Positions 52,109-59,767 of a DNA stretch of 64,000 bases are shown here, one piece after another. The first letter of the stretch is position 1. Every line of letters begins with the position of its first letter. The notes beneath the pieces were generated by a model. It was not told the DNA's origin. It searched no databases and worked only from the letters and a program-made list of their open reading frames with translations. Source of the stretch: Rhodospirillaceae bacterium (GTDB lineage Bacteria; Pseudomonadota; Alphaproteobacteria; Rhodospirillales; UBA2165); contig CANIGJ010000005.1 in assembly GCA_947467145.1 (NCBI GenBank), forward strand, positions 1 through 64,000. The letters are read 5' to 3'. Both the position numbers and the translations under genes were made by a program.

Positions 52109-52678
52109 ATGAAAATCACGGGCAATTCGATCAAAGTTGGTTACGTCCTCGATTACGAGGGCAAGTTGTGGCGCGCAATGAAGACGCAGCACACGCATCC
52201 AGGTAAAGGCGGCGCCTTCATGCAGGTCGAACTGCGCGACATCCGCGCGGGCACCAAGCAGAACGTTCGCTTCCGCTCCGCCGACACGGTCGAGCAGATC
52301 AGCCTGGAGTTCAAAGACTTCCAGTTCCTCTACAAAGAGGGTGACAGCTACACCTTCATGAACACCGAAAGCTACGAGCAGATTTCGCTGGGCGTGGACA
52401 TGCTGGGCGAAGATCAGGTCCCGTATCTGACCGACGGCATGATGGTGAAGGTCGAAAGCTTCGAAGACAGCGTCATCGGCGTCACCCTGCCGCAGATGGT
52501 CACGCTCGAGATCGCCGAAGCCGATCCGGCCGTCAAAGGCCAGACCGCCGCGTCATCCTACAAACCCGCGAAGCTGTCGAACGGCGTGCAGACCTCGGTG
52601 CCGCCCTATATCGAAGCCGGCACCCGCGTGGTCATCCGGACCGAAGATGGGTCTTACGTCGAACGCGCGAAAGATTAA
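52109..52678 (+). CDS. efp: Elongation factor P
   Basis: A 189-residue, three-domain factor that rescues ribosomes stalled on proline stretches. The N-terminal KOW-like domain carries the modification loop THPGKGGAFMQ, with the conserved lysine (about residue 35), as in species that use EpmA-type lysylation. The OB domains contain YTFMNTESYEQI and the C-terminal TRVVIRTEDGSYVERAK. It precedes suhB by 9 bases. Confidence 0.97.
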   Translation: MKITGNSIKVGYVLDYEGKLWRAMKTQHTHPGKGGAFMQVELRDIRAGTKQNVRFRSADTVEQISLEFKDFQFLYKEGDSYTFMNTESYEQISLGVDMLGEDQVPYLTDGMMVKVESFEDSVIGVTLPQMVTLEIAEADPAVKGQTAASSYKPAKLSNGVQTSVPPYIEAGTRVVIRTEDGSYVERAKD

Positions 52679-52687
52679 GGCACCGTA

Positions 52688-53494
52688 GTGGCACTCCGTT
52701 CCGCGACCCTCAATGTGATGACCAAGGCGGCCCGCACGGCCGCCGTCCGCCTCAAACGCGATTATGGCGAGGTGGACCAATTGCAGGTCTCGCGCAAGGG
52801 GCCGGCCGACTACGTCACCGCCGCCGACGAGCGCACCGAAAAGATTCTGCGCAGCGAGCTGGAACGCGCCCGTCCGGATTTCGGCTTCCTCATGGAAGAG
52901 GCCGGCGAGGTCAAAGGCAAAGACCCCACCAAGCGCTGGATCATCGATCCCATCGACGGCACCACGAACTTCGTACACGGCATCGCGCATTTCGCCATGT
53001 CGATCGCGCTCGAGGTTGGGGGCGAGATCGTCGCCGGGCTGATCTTCGATCCGATCAACGAATTGATGTTCACCGCCGAGAAAGGCCAAGGCGCCTATCT
53101 CAATGAACGCCGCCTGCGCGTCTCCAAGCGCGAACGCCTGGACGTCTCGCTGTTCGCCACCGGCATTCCCTTCTTGGGCCGCGGCTCGGCCGACGACCAC
53201 AAACGCGTGATGGCCGAAGTCGGCGCCGTCATGGCCGTTTCATCCGGTATCCGCCGCTTCGGCTCGGCCGCCCTCGATCTCGCCTTCGTTGCCGCCGGAC
53301 GCTACGAAGGCTTCTGGGAAACCGGCCTGATGCCCTGGGACATGGCGGCCGGCATCTTGCTGGTGCGCGAAGCGGGCGGCACGGTCACCGAGGTCAGCGG
53401 TGGCGATCAGATGATGAAAAGCGGCAGCATCCTGGCCACCAATACCGCCATGCACGGCCCGCTCGGCGACATCGTCCGCAAGGCCAAGGTCTAA
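52688..53494 (+). CDS. suhB: Inositol monophosphatase family protein (SuhB-like)
   Basis: A 268-residue member of the lithium-sensitive phosphatase family. The metal sites are FLMEEAGE and WIIDPIDGTTNFVHG, and the last motif is WDMAAGILLVREAGG. GTG start at 52688. The efp-suhB adjacency is common in alphaproteobacteria. In E. coli SuhB also acts in ribosome biogenesis, which cannot be tested here. Confidence 0.94.
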   Translation: MALRSATLNVMTKAARTAAVRLKRDYGEVDQLQVSRKGPADYVTAADERTEKILRSELERARPDFGFLMEEAGEVKGKDPTKRWIIDPIDGTTNFVHGIAHFAMSIALEVGGEIVAGLIFDPINELMFTAEKGQGAYLNERRLRVSKRERLDVSLFATGIPFLGRGSADDHKRVMAEVGAVMAVSSGIRRFGSAALDLAFVAAGRYEGFWETGLMPWDMAAGILLVREAGGTVTEVSGGDQMMKSGSILATNTAMHGPLGDIVRKAKV

Positions 53495-53558
53495 GCCACC
53501 GCCTATCTCATTGACCGCCTTCGAAGGCCCAACCTAACATGGCGGCCAAGGGGGCGTC

Positions 53559-54002
53559 ATGAAAGCGGTCGTGTCTTTAACAGCGGCAGTGTTGGCGCTC
53601 GCTGCCTGCCAGGCGAACGTCGCCCAGGTGCACCCCACCAAGCCGACGATGCCCCCAGCACTGGCGATCGAACCTTCGCGCAACGTGACGCGGCTCGCCG
53701 TTGTGCGGTGGGAGGCTTACCCGGATCCGATCAGAACCACCGCGACGCTCGCCAAGAATCAGGCACCGTTCGATTTCACGATGAAGCTGCCGAACGAGGG
53801 CCATTGCGACGGCCGTACGTGGCAGACCCCGGCGACACACGGTACCCCACAAGGCCTCTGGCAACTGATCTGCGACCGAGCGGATGCCAATGGCACGATG
53901 GAATTTTTTGGCAGGGGAAAAGGCTTTCTCGCCCAAGGTCGGGACGCCAACGGCAGATCGATCGAAATCATTGTCGCCGGCGAGGACACCCCCCTCTTCT
54001 AA
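53559..54002 (+). CDS. Small predicted lipoprotein, unknown function
   Basis: I do not recognise this 147-residue protein. A signal peptide with lipobox LAAC (about residues 14-17) anchors it in the envelope. The mature part has two cysteines (HCDGRTW, LICDRAD) and a Gly/Asp-rich end. The start is ATG 53559. It is a single gene between suhB and an oxygenase gene with short spacers; it shows no domain I can name. Confidence 0.6.
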   Translation: MKAVVSLTAAVLALAACQANVAQVHPTKPTMPPALAIEPSRNVTRLAVVRWEAYPDPIRTTATLAKNQAPFDFTMKLPNEGHCDGRTWQTPATHGTPQGLWQLICDRADANGTMEFFGRGKGFLAQGRDANGRSIEIIVAGEDTPLF

Positions 54003-54085
54003 GGCCAAGCCCAAGAGGGACCTAGGCGATACTCGCCCCGGTACCCATTGCCAGCCGAGCCCAAACCCGCGTAATCAAACGTTCC

Positions 54086-55129
54086 ATGAGCGAGCGTCGC
54101 CCCGCCGTTGCCTTGCAGCCCGTGATCGATCCCGCCGGCTGGCGCGCCGCGGATATCGGCGCAGCGACGATCTTTACCCTCGATGAGCACCATCTCGCCG
54201 AACTCGATGCCGCCCTGGTCCGGCTCGCCAAAACCGGCATACCGATCGTGCAGATGCGCCGCACCGATTTCCGCTTCGGCCGTCTCGCCACCTTGTTGAG
54301 CGAGGTCCGCCACCAACTGATGGACGGCGTCGGCTTCGCCCAGGTGCGCAATTTTCCCGTCGGGCGCTACAGCCGCTGGCAGATGGCGGCCGCCTATTGG
54401 GGCCTCGGCGCCTATCTCGGCAAGGCGGTGATGCAGAACGCGGCCGGCCACATGATCGGCCATGAGAAGGATTTGGGCTTCGATACCCGCGATCCGAATA
54501 ACCGCAACTATCACACCAATCAGGACACGGATTTTCACGCCGAGCGCTGCGACCTTGTCAGCCTCTTGTGTCTACAGCCCGCCATGAGCGGCGGCGAGCT
54601 GCGCATTGTCTCGTCGATCACCGTCTATAACGAGATGCTCAAACGCCGCCCCGACCTGGTGGCCGAGATGATCAAGCCGCTCTATCGCGACCGACGCGGT
54701 GAGGTCCCGGCCGGCAAGCAGCCGTGGTACACGTTGCCGATGTTCTGCTTCCAGAATGGGTACCTGTCCGTACGCGGCGGCGGAAACTTCGTGAAATCGG
54801 CCCAGCGTTTTCCCGAGGTTCCGCGCCTGACAGCTGCGCAACTGGAGGCCCTGGATCTGAAGCAACAGGTGGCTAGGGAAAACCAGATCGCCGTGCGGCT
54901 CGAACCTGGCGAAATCCTGTTCGCACACAGCCACGTCATCTTGCACGCGCGCACCCGCTACGAGGATTGGCCCGAGGCCGAACGCAAGCGGCACATGCTG
55001 CGGCTCTGGCTCAATACCGATCTCGGCTTCGGCGATTCGGCACGCCCGCTGTCGCCCGAGTTCGCCGAGGCCGTCCAGGGCGTCGTCCTGTCGACCGCCC
55101 AACCCGTCGTTCCCCTGGAAGCCGAATAA
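54086..55129 (+). CDS. TauD/TfdA-superfamily Fe(II)/2-oxoglutarate oxygenase with HxE metal site
   Basis: A 347-residue member of the TauD/TfdA superfamily, closest to the clavaminate synthase or gamma-butyrobetaine hydroxylase branch. The proximal metal motif reads FHAERCDLVSLLCLQP, where the usual HxD appears as H-A-E; the distal histidine and 2-oxoglutarate arginine are in LHARTRYEDW and LRLWLN. HxE is known in clavaminate synthase, so the enzyme may be active. Substrate unknown. It is on the plus strand, upstream of the MFS gene. Confidence 0.82.
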   Translation: MSERRPAVALQPVIDPAGWRAADIGAATIFTLDEHHLAELDAALVRLAKTGIPIVQMRRTDFRFGRLATLLSEVRHQLMDGVGFAQVRNFPVGRYSRWQMAAAYWGLGAYLGKAVMQNAAGHMIGHEKDLGFDTRDPNNRNYHTNQDTDFHAERCDLVSLLCLQPAMSGGELRIVSSITVYNEMLKRRPDLVAEMIKPLYRDRRGEVPAGKQPWYTLPMFCFQNGYLSVRGGGNFVKSAQRFPEVPRLTAAQLEALDLKQQVARENQIAVRLEPGEILFAHSHVILHARTRYEDWPEAERKRHMLRLWLNTDLGFGDSARPLSPEFAEAVQGVVLSTAQPVVPLEAE

Positions 55130-55202
55130 CTTCGGCTCCATTGCCCCAGAGAATTACCCTGGGGGGCTTGGCAGGACAGCGCGACGCGCCGACAATGCCC
55201 CG

Positions 55203-56492
55203 GTGACCTTCTTCAACAAAGTTTACGACCTCGTTTTTCGCAAGAGCGCGCTCCGGGTGCTGCGGCATCGCTCCTATGCGATCTATCTGGCCACCGACTT
55301 CATGTCCAACTGCGGGCAATGGGCGTTCCGCGTCGGCACCGGCTGGCTCGCCTGGGACCTGACCCATTCGGGCTTCTGGCTCGGCGTCGTCGCCATGATG
55401 GCAGCGCTGCCGTTCTTCACCATCCTGCCCATCGCCGGCGCCTTCGCCGACCGCAGCAACAAACTCAACATCATCAAGGCGACGCGCAGCTGCGGCATCG
55501 CGCTGACGATGGTGCTGTTCGTGCTCACGATCACCGACACGATCAACATTTATATTCTGTGCGTGCTGACCCTCCTGGTCGCGATCAACCAGACCTTCAC
55601 CCAGCCGGTGCGCCTGACCATGGCGCCGTCCTTGGTGCCGCCCGAAGACATCGCGCCGGCGATCGGCCTGAACGCCGGTATGCAAAGTTCGGCGCGCTTC
55701 CTGGGCCCCATGATCGGCGGCCTGATGATCGCCGGCATCGGTGTGTCGTCGGTCTTCATCCTCAACAGTTTCAGTTTCTCCATCGCCGTCGTCGGGCTGA
55801 TGAACGTCGACAAGCTGATGTTCGAGAGCAACCGCACCGGTGCGCGCGCCAGCCTCTTCGCCGACGTCATCGAAGGCTGGCGTTATTCCTTCTCGCACAA
55901 ATCCATCGGACCGATGATCACCTTGATCTTCATCGTCTCGATCTGCACGCGCCCGTTCCTCGAACTGTTCCCGGGCTTCAACGACGAAGTTTTCCATCAA
56001 GGCCCCGAAGGCCTCGGCACCTTGATGAGCGCGGTCGGCATCGGCGGCATCGCCGGCAGCATCTTCATCTCCAACTTCTCGAAATCGCGGGCGCTCCTGT
56101 TCCTCTCCTTCAGTCTGATGGCGGTGACGGCGTGCCTCGCCCTGGTGTTCGCCTGGACGACGACATTTTCGATCGGCGTCGCCGCGGTGATCGGCCTCGG
56201 CTTCTGCATCACCTGCTGGCAATCGACGACGACGGTATTGATCCAGACCAGCGTCGAAGGGCGCATGCGCGCGCGCGTGATGAGCATCTACGCGCTGACC
56301 TTCCGCGCCTGCTCCAGCCTCGGCGCGATGATCGTCGGCTTCGCATCGCATTCCTACGGGTTGCAGGTGCCGTTGGCGGCCTGCGCCGGCGTCGCACTGC
56401 TGACCCTGCTCGCCTATATGCCGAAGATGCGCATGCTCGGCACCGAGTTCGAAGCCGGCCTCGCCGCGATGACGAAGAAGCGCGAAACCTAA
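55203..56492 (+). CDS. MFS transporter
   Basis: A 429-residue membrane protein with about 12 helices in the major facilitator fold, of the MFS_3 (enterobactin exporter-like) type. The loop between helices 2 and 3 reads GAFADRSNKLNIIK, a degenerate GxxxDRxxRR motif. GTG start at 55203. It is 73 bases after an oxygenase gene, and its stop overlaps the stop of the convergent TauD gene by three bases. Export of a small molecule or siderophore is plausible but not shown. Confidence 0.88.
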   Translation: MTFFNKVYDLVFRKSALRVLRHRSYAIYLATDFMSNCGQWAFRVGTGWLAWDLTHSGFWLGVVAMMAALPFFTILPIAGAFADRSNKLNIIKATRSCGIALTMVLFVLTITDTINIYILCVLTLLVAINQTFTQPVRLTMAPSLVPPEDIAPAIGLNAGMQSSARFLGPMIGGLMIAGIGVSSVFILNSFSFSIAVVGLMNVDKLMFESNRTGARASLFADVIEGWRYSFSHKSIGPMITLIFIVSICTRPFLELFPGFNDEVFHQGPEGLGTLMSAVGIGGIAGSIFISNFSKSRALLFLSFSLMAVTACLALVFAWTTTFSIGVAAVIGLGFCITCWQSTTTVLIQTSVEGRMRARVMSIYALTFRACSSLGAMIVGFASHSYGLQVPLAACAGVALLTLLAYMPKMRMLGTEFEAGLAAMTKKRET

Positions 56493-57385
56493 GCCGCAGC
56501 TCTCGCCCGCGCGAACTCGTCGACCGGTTTGCCGTCGATCACATCCGGCGCGGTGCCGCGCACAGTGGTGCGCACAACGACACGTGGGAAACGCGCCTCG
56601 TCGAACGCCACCTGACGATGCACGGTGCGGCGATTGTCCCAGCACACCAGATCGCCCTGCCGCCAGCGATGCGTATGCACGAAACGATCATGCGTCGCGA
56701 AGTCCATCAACTCAGCAAACAGCTTCTGCGACGCGACTTCATCCCAACCCGTCACACAGGTTGCTTGCGATCCGACATAGAGCGCCTTGCGGCCGGTTTC
56801 TTCATGCACGCGCACCATCGGATGATGCACCGCCGGCCATTTCGCACGTTCCTCGGGCGACAACAAACGCCCCGTCTTAGCGCGCGACGTTTGCATATCG
56901 TGCAGCACGACCTTGCCGTCGATAACGCTGCGCTTGTCCGCATCGAGTTCATCATAGGCGGCGCGCATGTCGGCCCATTGCGTCTCGCCGCCCTGCATAT
57001 CCGACGCGATCTGCCGCCCGTTCAAAAACGAGAACTTCGCCGCCGCGTTGAAATAGGCCGAGTCGGAATGCCAGAGCTGATTGGCGCGCAGGAAACGCGA
57101 TTTCAACGACGCCGGATCGCGCAGCTTGCCGTCTTCATCGAGGTTGCCGAGATTGGCGATGAACTTCGACGGATCGATCAGGTCTTCTTCAAGCGGACCG
57201 AAGCGCATGGAGAATGCGACCTGCTGCCGATCGGTGAGCAACTGATCGGGAAAAACGAGCACGCCATGTTCGAGCCACGCGGCGCGGATTTCGGCGACCG
57301 TCTCGTCGCTTAACGTCTCGCGCAAATCCGGCCCGCGCACCTCGGCGAAGAAAGTACGCCCGAGCCTTTTAACTTGCAGAGCCAC
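56489..57385 (-). CDS. TauD/TfdA family dioxygenase (copy 2 of a tandem pair)
   Basis: A 298-residue Fe(II)/2-oxoglutarate dioxygenase. The iron site is LWHSDSAY (HxD) and the distal histidine and cosubstrate arginine are in WDNRRTVHRQVAFDEARFPR. The N-terminus VKRLGRTFFAEVRGPDLRE and overall sequence are close to the neighbour 57390-58319, so the pair arose by tandem duplication. Sulfonate or aryloxyalkanoate substrates are typical of the family, but no sulfonate transporter lies here. It follows its paralogue by 4 bases. Confidence 0.9.
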   Translation of the reverse strand: MALQVKRLGRTFFAEVRGPDLRETLSDETVAEIRAAWLEHGVLVFPDQLLTDRQQVAFSMRFGPLEEDLIDPSKFIANLGNLDEDGKLRDPASLKSRFLRANQLWHSDSAYFNAAAKFSFLNGRQIASDMQGGETQWADMRAAYDELDADKRSVIDGKVVLHDMQTSRAKTGRLLSPEERAKWPAVHHPMVRVHEETGRKALYVGSQATCVTGWDEVASQKLFAELMDFATHDRFVHTHRWRQGDLVCWDNRRTVHRQVAFDEARFPRVVVRTTVRGTAPDVIDGKPVDEFARARAAA

Positions 57386-57389
57386 GCAA

Positions 57390-58319
57390 TTATTCAGCGG
57401 CGGCGAGGATACGGGCGCGATCGCCGTGCAGCGCCTGGAAACGTTCGAACTCGTTGACGCCTTTACCCTCGATCACGTCCGGCCCGGTGCCTTCGACGAC
57501 CGAGCGGAACACGACGCGCGGCCATTTGGCTTCATCGAACGGGCGCTGACGATGCACGACGCGGCGGTTGTCCCAGCAGACGAAATCCCACTGCGTCCAT
57601 TTATGGTCGTAGATGTATTTTTCCTGCGTCGCGTGCTGCATCAATTCGACGAACAGCTTTTTGCTCTTCGGCACATCCCAGCCGTTCACCTGCGTCGCCT
57701 GGCTGCCGACATACATGATCTTTTTGCCGGTCTCTTCATGGATGCGCGTCATGCGGTGATAGACCGGCGGCCATTTCTGGCGTTCCTCCGGATCGAGGAC
57801 GCGCCCCGTGACCGAGCGCGAGGTCTGCATGTCGTGCATCGCGACGAGGTCTTCGATCGCGTCGCGCTTGCTCTGCGGCAGGTCTTCGTAGGCGGCCTGC
57901 ATATCGGCCCATTGGGTGTGGCCGTCCGGCATGTTGGGATCGATGACGCGGCCGTTGAGGAAGGACAACATCGCGGGTGCCGCGAAATAGGCGCTGTCGG
58001 AATGCCAGAGCTGGTTCGCGCGCAGGAATTTCGATTGGTCGGAATTGGGATCGCGGATCGAGCCGTCGGGGTTCAGGTTGCCGAGCGGGGCGACGAAGGC
58101 GTTGTCGTCGCGCAGGTTATGCTCGAGCTTGCCGAAGCGCTTCGAATAGGCGATCTGCTCTTCGGTGGTGAATTGCTGATCGCGGAACAGCAGCACGCCG
58201 TGTTCCATCCAGGCGTGACGGATCTCGGCGATCGTGTCGTCGCTCAGGTGCTGGCGCAGATCGAGCCCGCTGACTTCCGCGAAAAAGGTCCGTCCCAGCC
58301 GTTTGACCTGAATTGGCAT
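57390..58319 (-). CDS. TauD/TfdA family dioxygenase (copy 1 of a tandem pair)
   Basis: A 309-residue paralogue of the downstream oxygenase. The iron site LWHSDSAY and WDNRRVVHRQRPFDEAKWPR are intact, and the N-terminus QVKRLGRTFFAEVSGLDLRQ is nearly identical between copies. It is the first gene of the pair; its upstream region of almost 500 bases contains a REP-like palindrome and short direct repeats. Whether the copies have different substrates cannot be told. Confidence 0.9.
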   Translation of the reverse strand: MPIQVKRLGRTFFAEVSGLDLRQHLSDDTIAEIRHAWMEHGVLLFRDQQFTTEEQIAYSKRFGKLEHNLRDDNAFVAPLGNLNPDGSIRDPNSDQSKFLRANQLWHSDSAYFAAPAMLSFLNGRVIDPNMPDGHTQWADMQAAYEDLPQSKRDAIEDLVAMHDMQTSRSVTGRVLDPEERQKWPPVYHRMTRIHEETGKKIMYVGSQATQVNGWDVPKSKKLFVELMQHATQEKYIYDHKWTQWDFVCWDNRRVVHRQRPFDEAKWPRVVFRSVVEGTGPDVIEGKGVNEFERFQALHGDRARILAAAE

Positions 58320-58438
58320 GTTCTTGGTTCCGTTTGTTCGTTGACCCTGTTAACGCAAATGTACGCGGGCCTCGTTGAGCGTTCAACAATTCCGTCTAGC
58401 GAGCACTGCCTTTACACGGCAGGGGTCTCCCCTTCTCC

Positions 58439-58468
58439 GTCATGCCCCGACTTGATCGGGGCATCCAT
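58439..58468. repeat. REP-like palindrome
   Basis: Perfect 9-bp arms ATGCCCCGA (58442-58450) and TCGGGGCAT (58456-58464) around CTTGA, flanked by GTC and CCAT. It shares its loop and flanks with the palindrome at 62039-62069. Confidence 0.8.
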
Positions 58469-58491
58469 CTTTCGCGCGCCGAAACCATCGA

Positions 58492-58544
58492 CATTTCTCG
58501 ACAAAAATAGTCATTTCTCGACATTTTCGGCCCATTTCTGTCGA
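58492..58544. repeat. Direct repeat of CATTTCTCGACA
   Basis: Two exact 12-mers, 58492-58503 and 58512-58523, 20 bases apart, and a third degenerate copy starting at about 58533. The 20-base period, two helical turns, suits a regulator array, but no protein is assigned. Confidence 0.55.
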
Positions 58545-58802
58545 TAGCTTGTCCATCGCCGGCCTATTCACAGCCTATCTCCCGCCCCGCCGTCCCGTCG
58601 TTTTGCCAATCCACGCGGCGCTTTTGTCGATCCCGCGTTCCAGAGACGCCAAAGGCCAGACAAATCCGGCCTTTTCACATCGCACCGCTCGATCCCGAGC
58701 GTGATAGCAGCATACGGATTTAGGCGAGCGGAATCAAGAATTTAATTCCAATTCAGGACTACCGATCTCCAGGTGCGCATACACCGTCGAAGCACCGCGT
58801 CT

Positions 58803-59207
58803 TCAGTTCGGATATTTTTCGGTCGCCTTGCCGCGACCCAGAACCAAGGTCTGATCGGCGTTAAGCGCTTCCACCGTCACCTCATAGCGATGTGCTGTCG
58901 GCGGGCATGGACCTTCGTACTGCTTGAGCGATCCTTCGGGAATTTTACCGCCACCGCTATAGGCTACGGTCCCACCCCCATGCGCGTAGGTCGGCAGGTC
59001 AAGATCGACCATGCGCAGTTTGAGAAACTTCGTTTCGGCGGGGACGTTGCCGACGGTGTATTCCGGCGACAGACGCGAACAGGCATGCGGTTTTTGGAAT
59101 GCGAAGCTCAGCGACAACGTCGCGAGATTGGGCGCCTCTTTAGTCGTCTGGCATCCTGCAAGTGCAGCCGCTCCGACGAGCATGGTCGCCAATGATCGTT
59201 TCAACAT
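58803..59207 (-). CDS. PEBP/YbhB-like lipoprotein, degenerate
   Basis: A 134-residue predicted lipoprotein with lipobox LAGC near residues 16-19. The mature part has the PEBP-type block YEGPCPPTAHRYEVTVEALN, the second conserved region of the YbhB/PEBP family, and an eroded first region (MVDLDLPTYAHGGG instead of a DPDAP-like motif). Members usually have 150 or more residues, so this is short. The ligand-binding role is uncertain. Confidence 0.7.
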   Translation of the reverse strand: MLKRSLATMLVGAAALAGCQTTKEAPNLATLSLSFAFQKPHACSRLSPEYTVGNVPAETKFLKLRMVDLDLPTYAHGGGTVAYSGGGKIPEGSLKQYEGPCPPTAHRYEVTVEALNADQTLVLGRGKATEKYPN

Positions 59208-59321
59208 TATAACACCCCCCGTGAATCAAACCCCATCAAAGGGGATACAATTCTAAGGTGCTATGCAACGACTTTCGCGCGTCGTGAACGGCGTGCTTAG
59301 CGCCCGCTCAATTCCACGTCC

Positions 59322-59600
59322 CTAGTTCCACATCCGGCCATACTGCGCGAGTTGCTTGTCGAAGCTGCGGATCAGCGCTTCCCACGCTTCGATGTCCTCG
59401 GCCGCGCCGGCGGCGCGGGCATCGCGCAGATAGGCAAGCGCCTCGTGCTTGCGCGCCAGGATCCGGCGCGCGGCATCGTCCGCATCCAGATGAGCCAGAT
59501 TGGTGTTTCGCATCGCGCCGGACCGCCTGTTGTCCCCTTCGATAGGGATCATTCGCGGCAGATTCGTTGACGTCGTCAATTGGCCACCCAAAAGGCTCAT
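59322..59600 (-). CDS. Short hypothetical protein
   Basis: A 92-residue frame (63 residues if it starts at 59513) rich in Ala, Arg and Glu, for example RILARKHEALAYLRDARAAG. There is no motif I recognise. The C-terminal part is predicted helical. It may be a real small gene, but its support is low. Confidence 0.35.
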   Translation of the reverse strand: MSLLGGQLTTSTNLPRMIPIEGDNRRSGAMRNTNLAHLDADDAARRILARKHEALAYLRDARAAGAAEDIEAWEALIRSFDKQLAQYGRMWN

Positions 59601-59623
59601 GATTCCGCCGAAATCAGGGCCCC

Positions 59624-59652
59624 TTGCAATATATAAGACTCTTATCTACAAT
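59624..59652 (+). promoter_or_regulatory. Predicted promoter of the hybrid histidine kinase gene
   Basis: TTGCAA (59624-59629) and TACAAT (59647-59652) are 17 bases apart in an AT-rich stretch, about 115 bases before the kinase start. It is a strong match for this GC-rich genome. Confidence 0.5.
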
Positions 59653-59767
59653 CTTAAGCGACAACGCGGAGGGGCGCGGAGGTTTGCCCTATCTGTCATC
59701 GCCGTATGCGTGCTTCTGGTTTAGCGAGCATGATCGGGCGCCGTAACCATCCCCCGCCGCGCGCCCG

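Larger units (their letters stand above)
58320..58802. other. 483-base intergenic region with REP palindrome and short direct repeats
   Basis: No credible gene. It holds one REP-like palindrome (58439-58468) and a run of short direct repeats, CATTTCTCGACA at 58492-58503 and 58512-58523 and an imperfect CATTTCTGTCGA near 58533. Its left part should carry the promoter of the tandem dioxygenase genes; its right part lies downstream of the PEBP-like gene. Confidence 0.7.

Noticed and set aside
55319..57313. A 664-codon plus-strand frame over the MFS gene and the TauD gene
   Set aside because: Arg/His/Asp-rich with no recognisable fold; it spans two unrelated, clearly coding genes.
59500..59724. 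A 74-codon plus-strand frame before the sensor kinase
   Set aside because: It overlaps the kinase promoter region and shows no family character.
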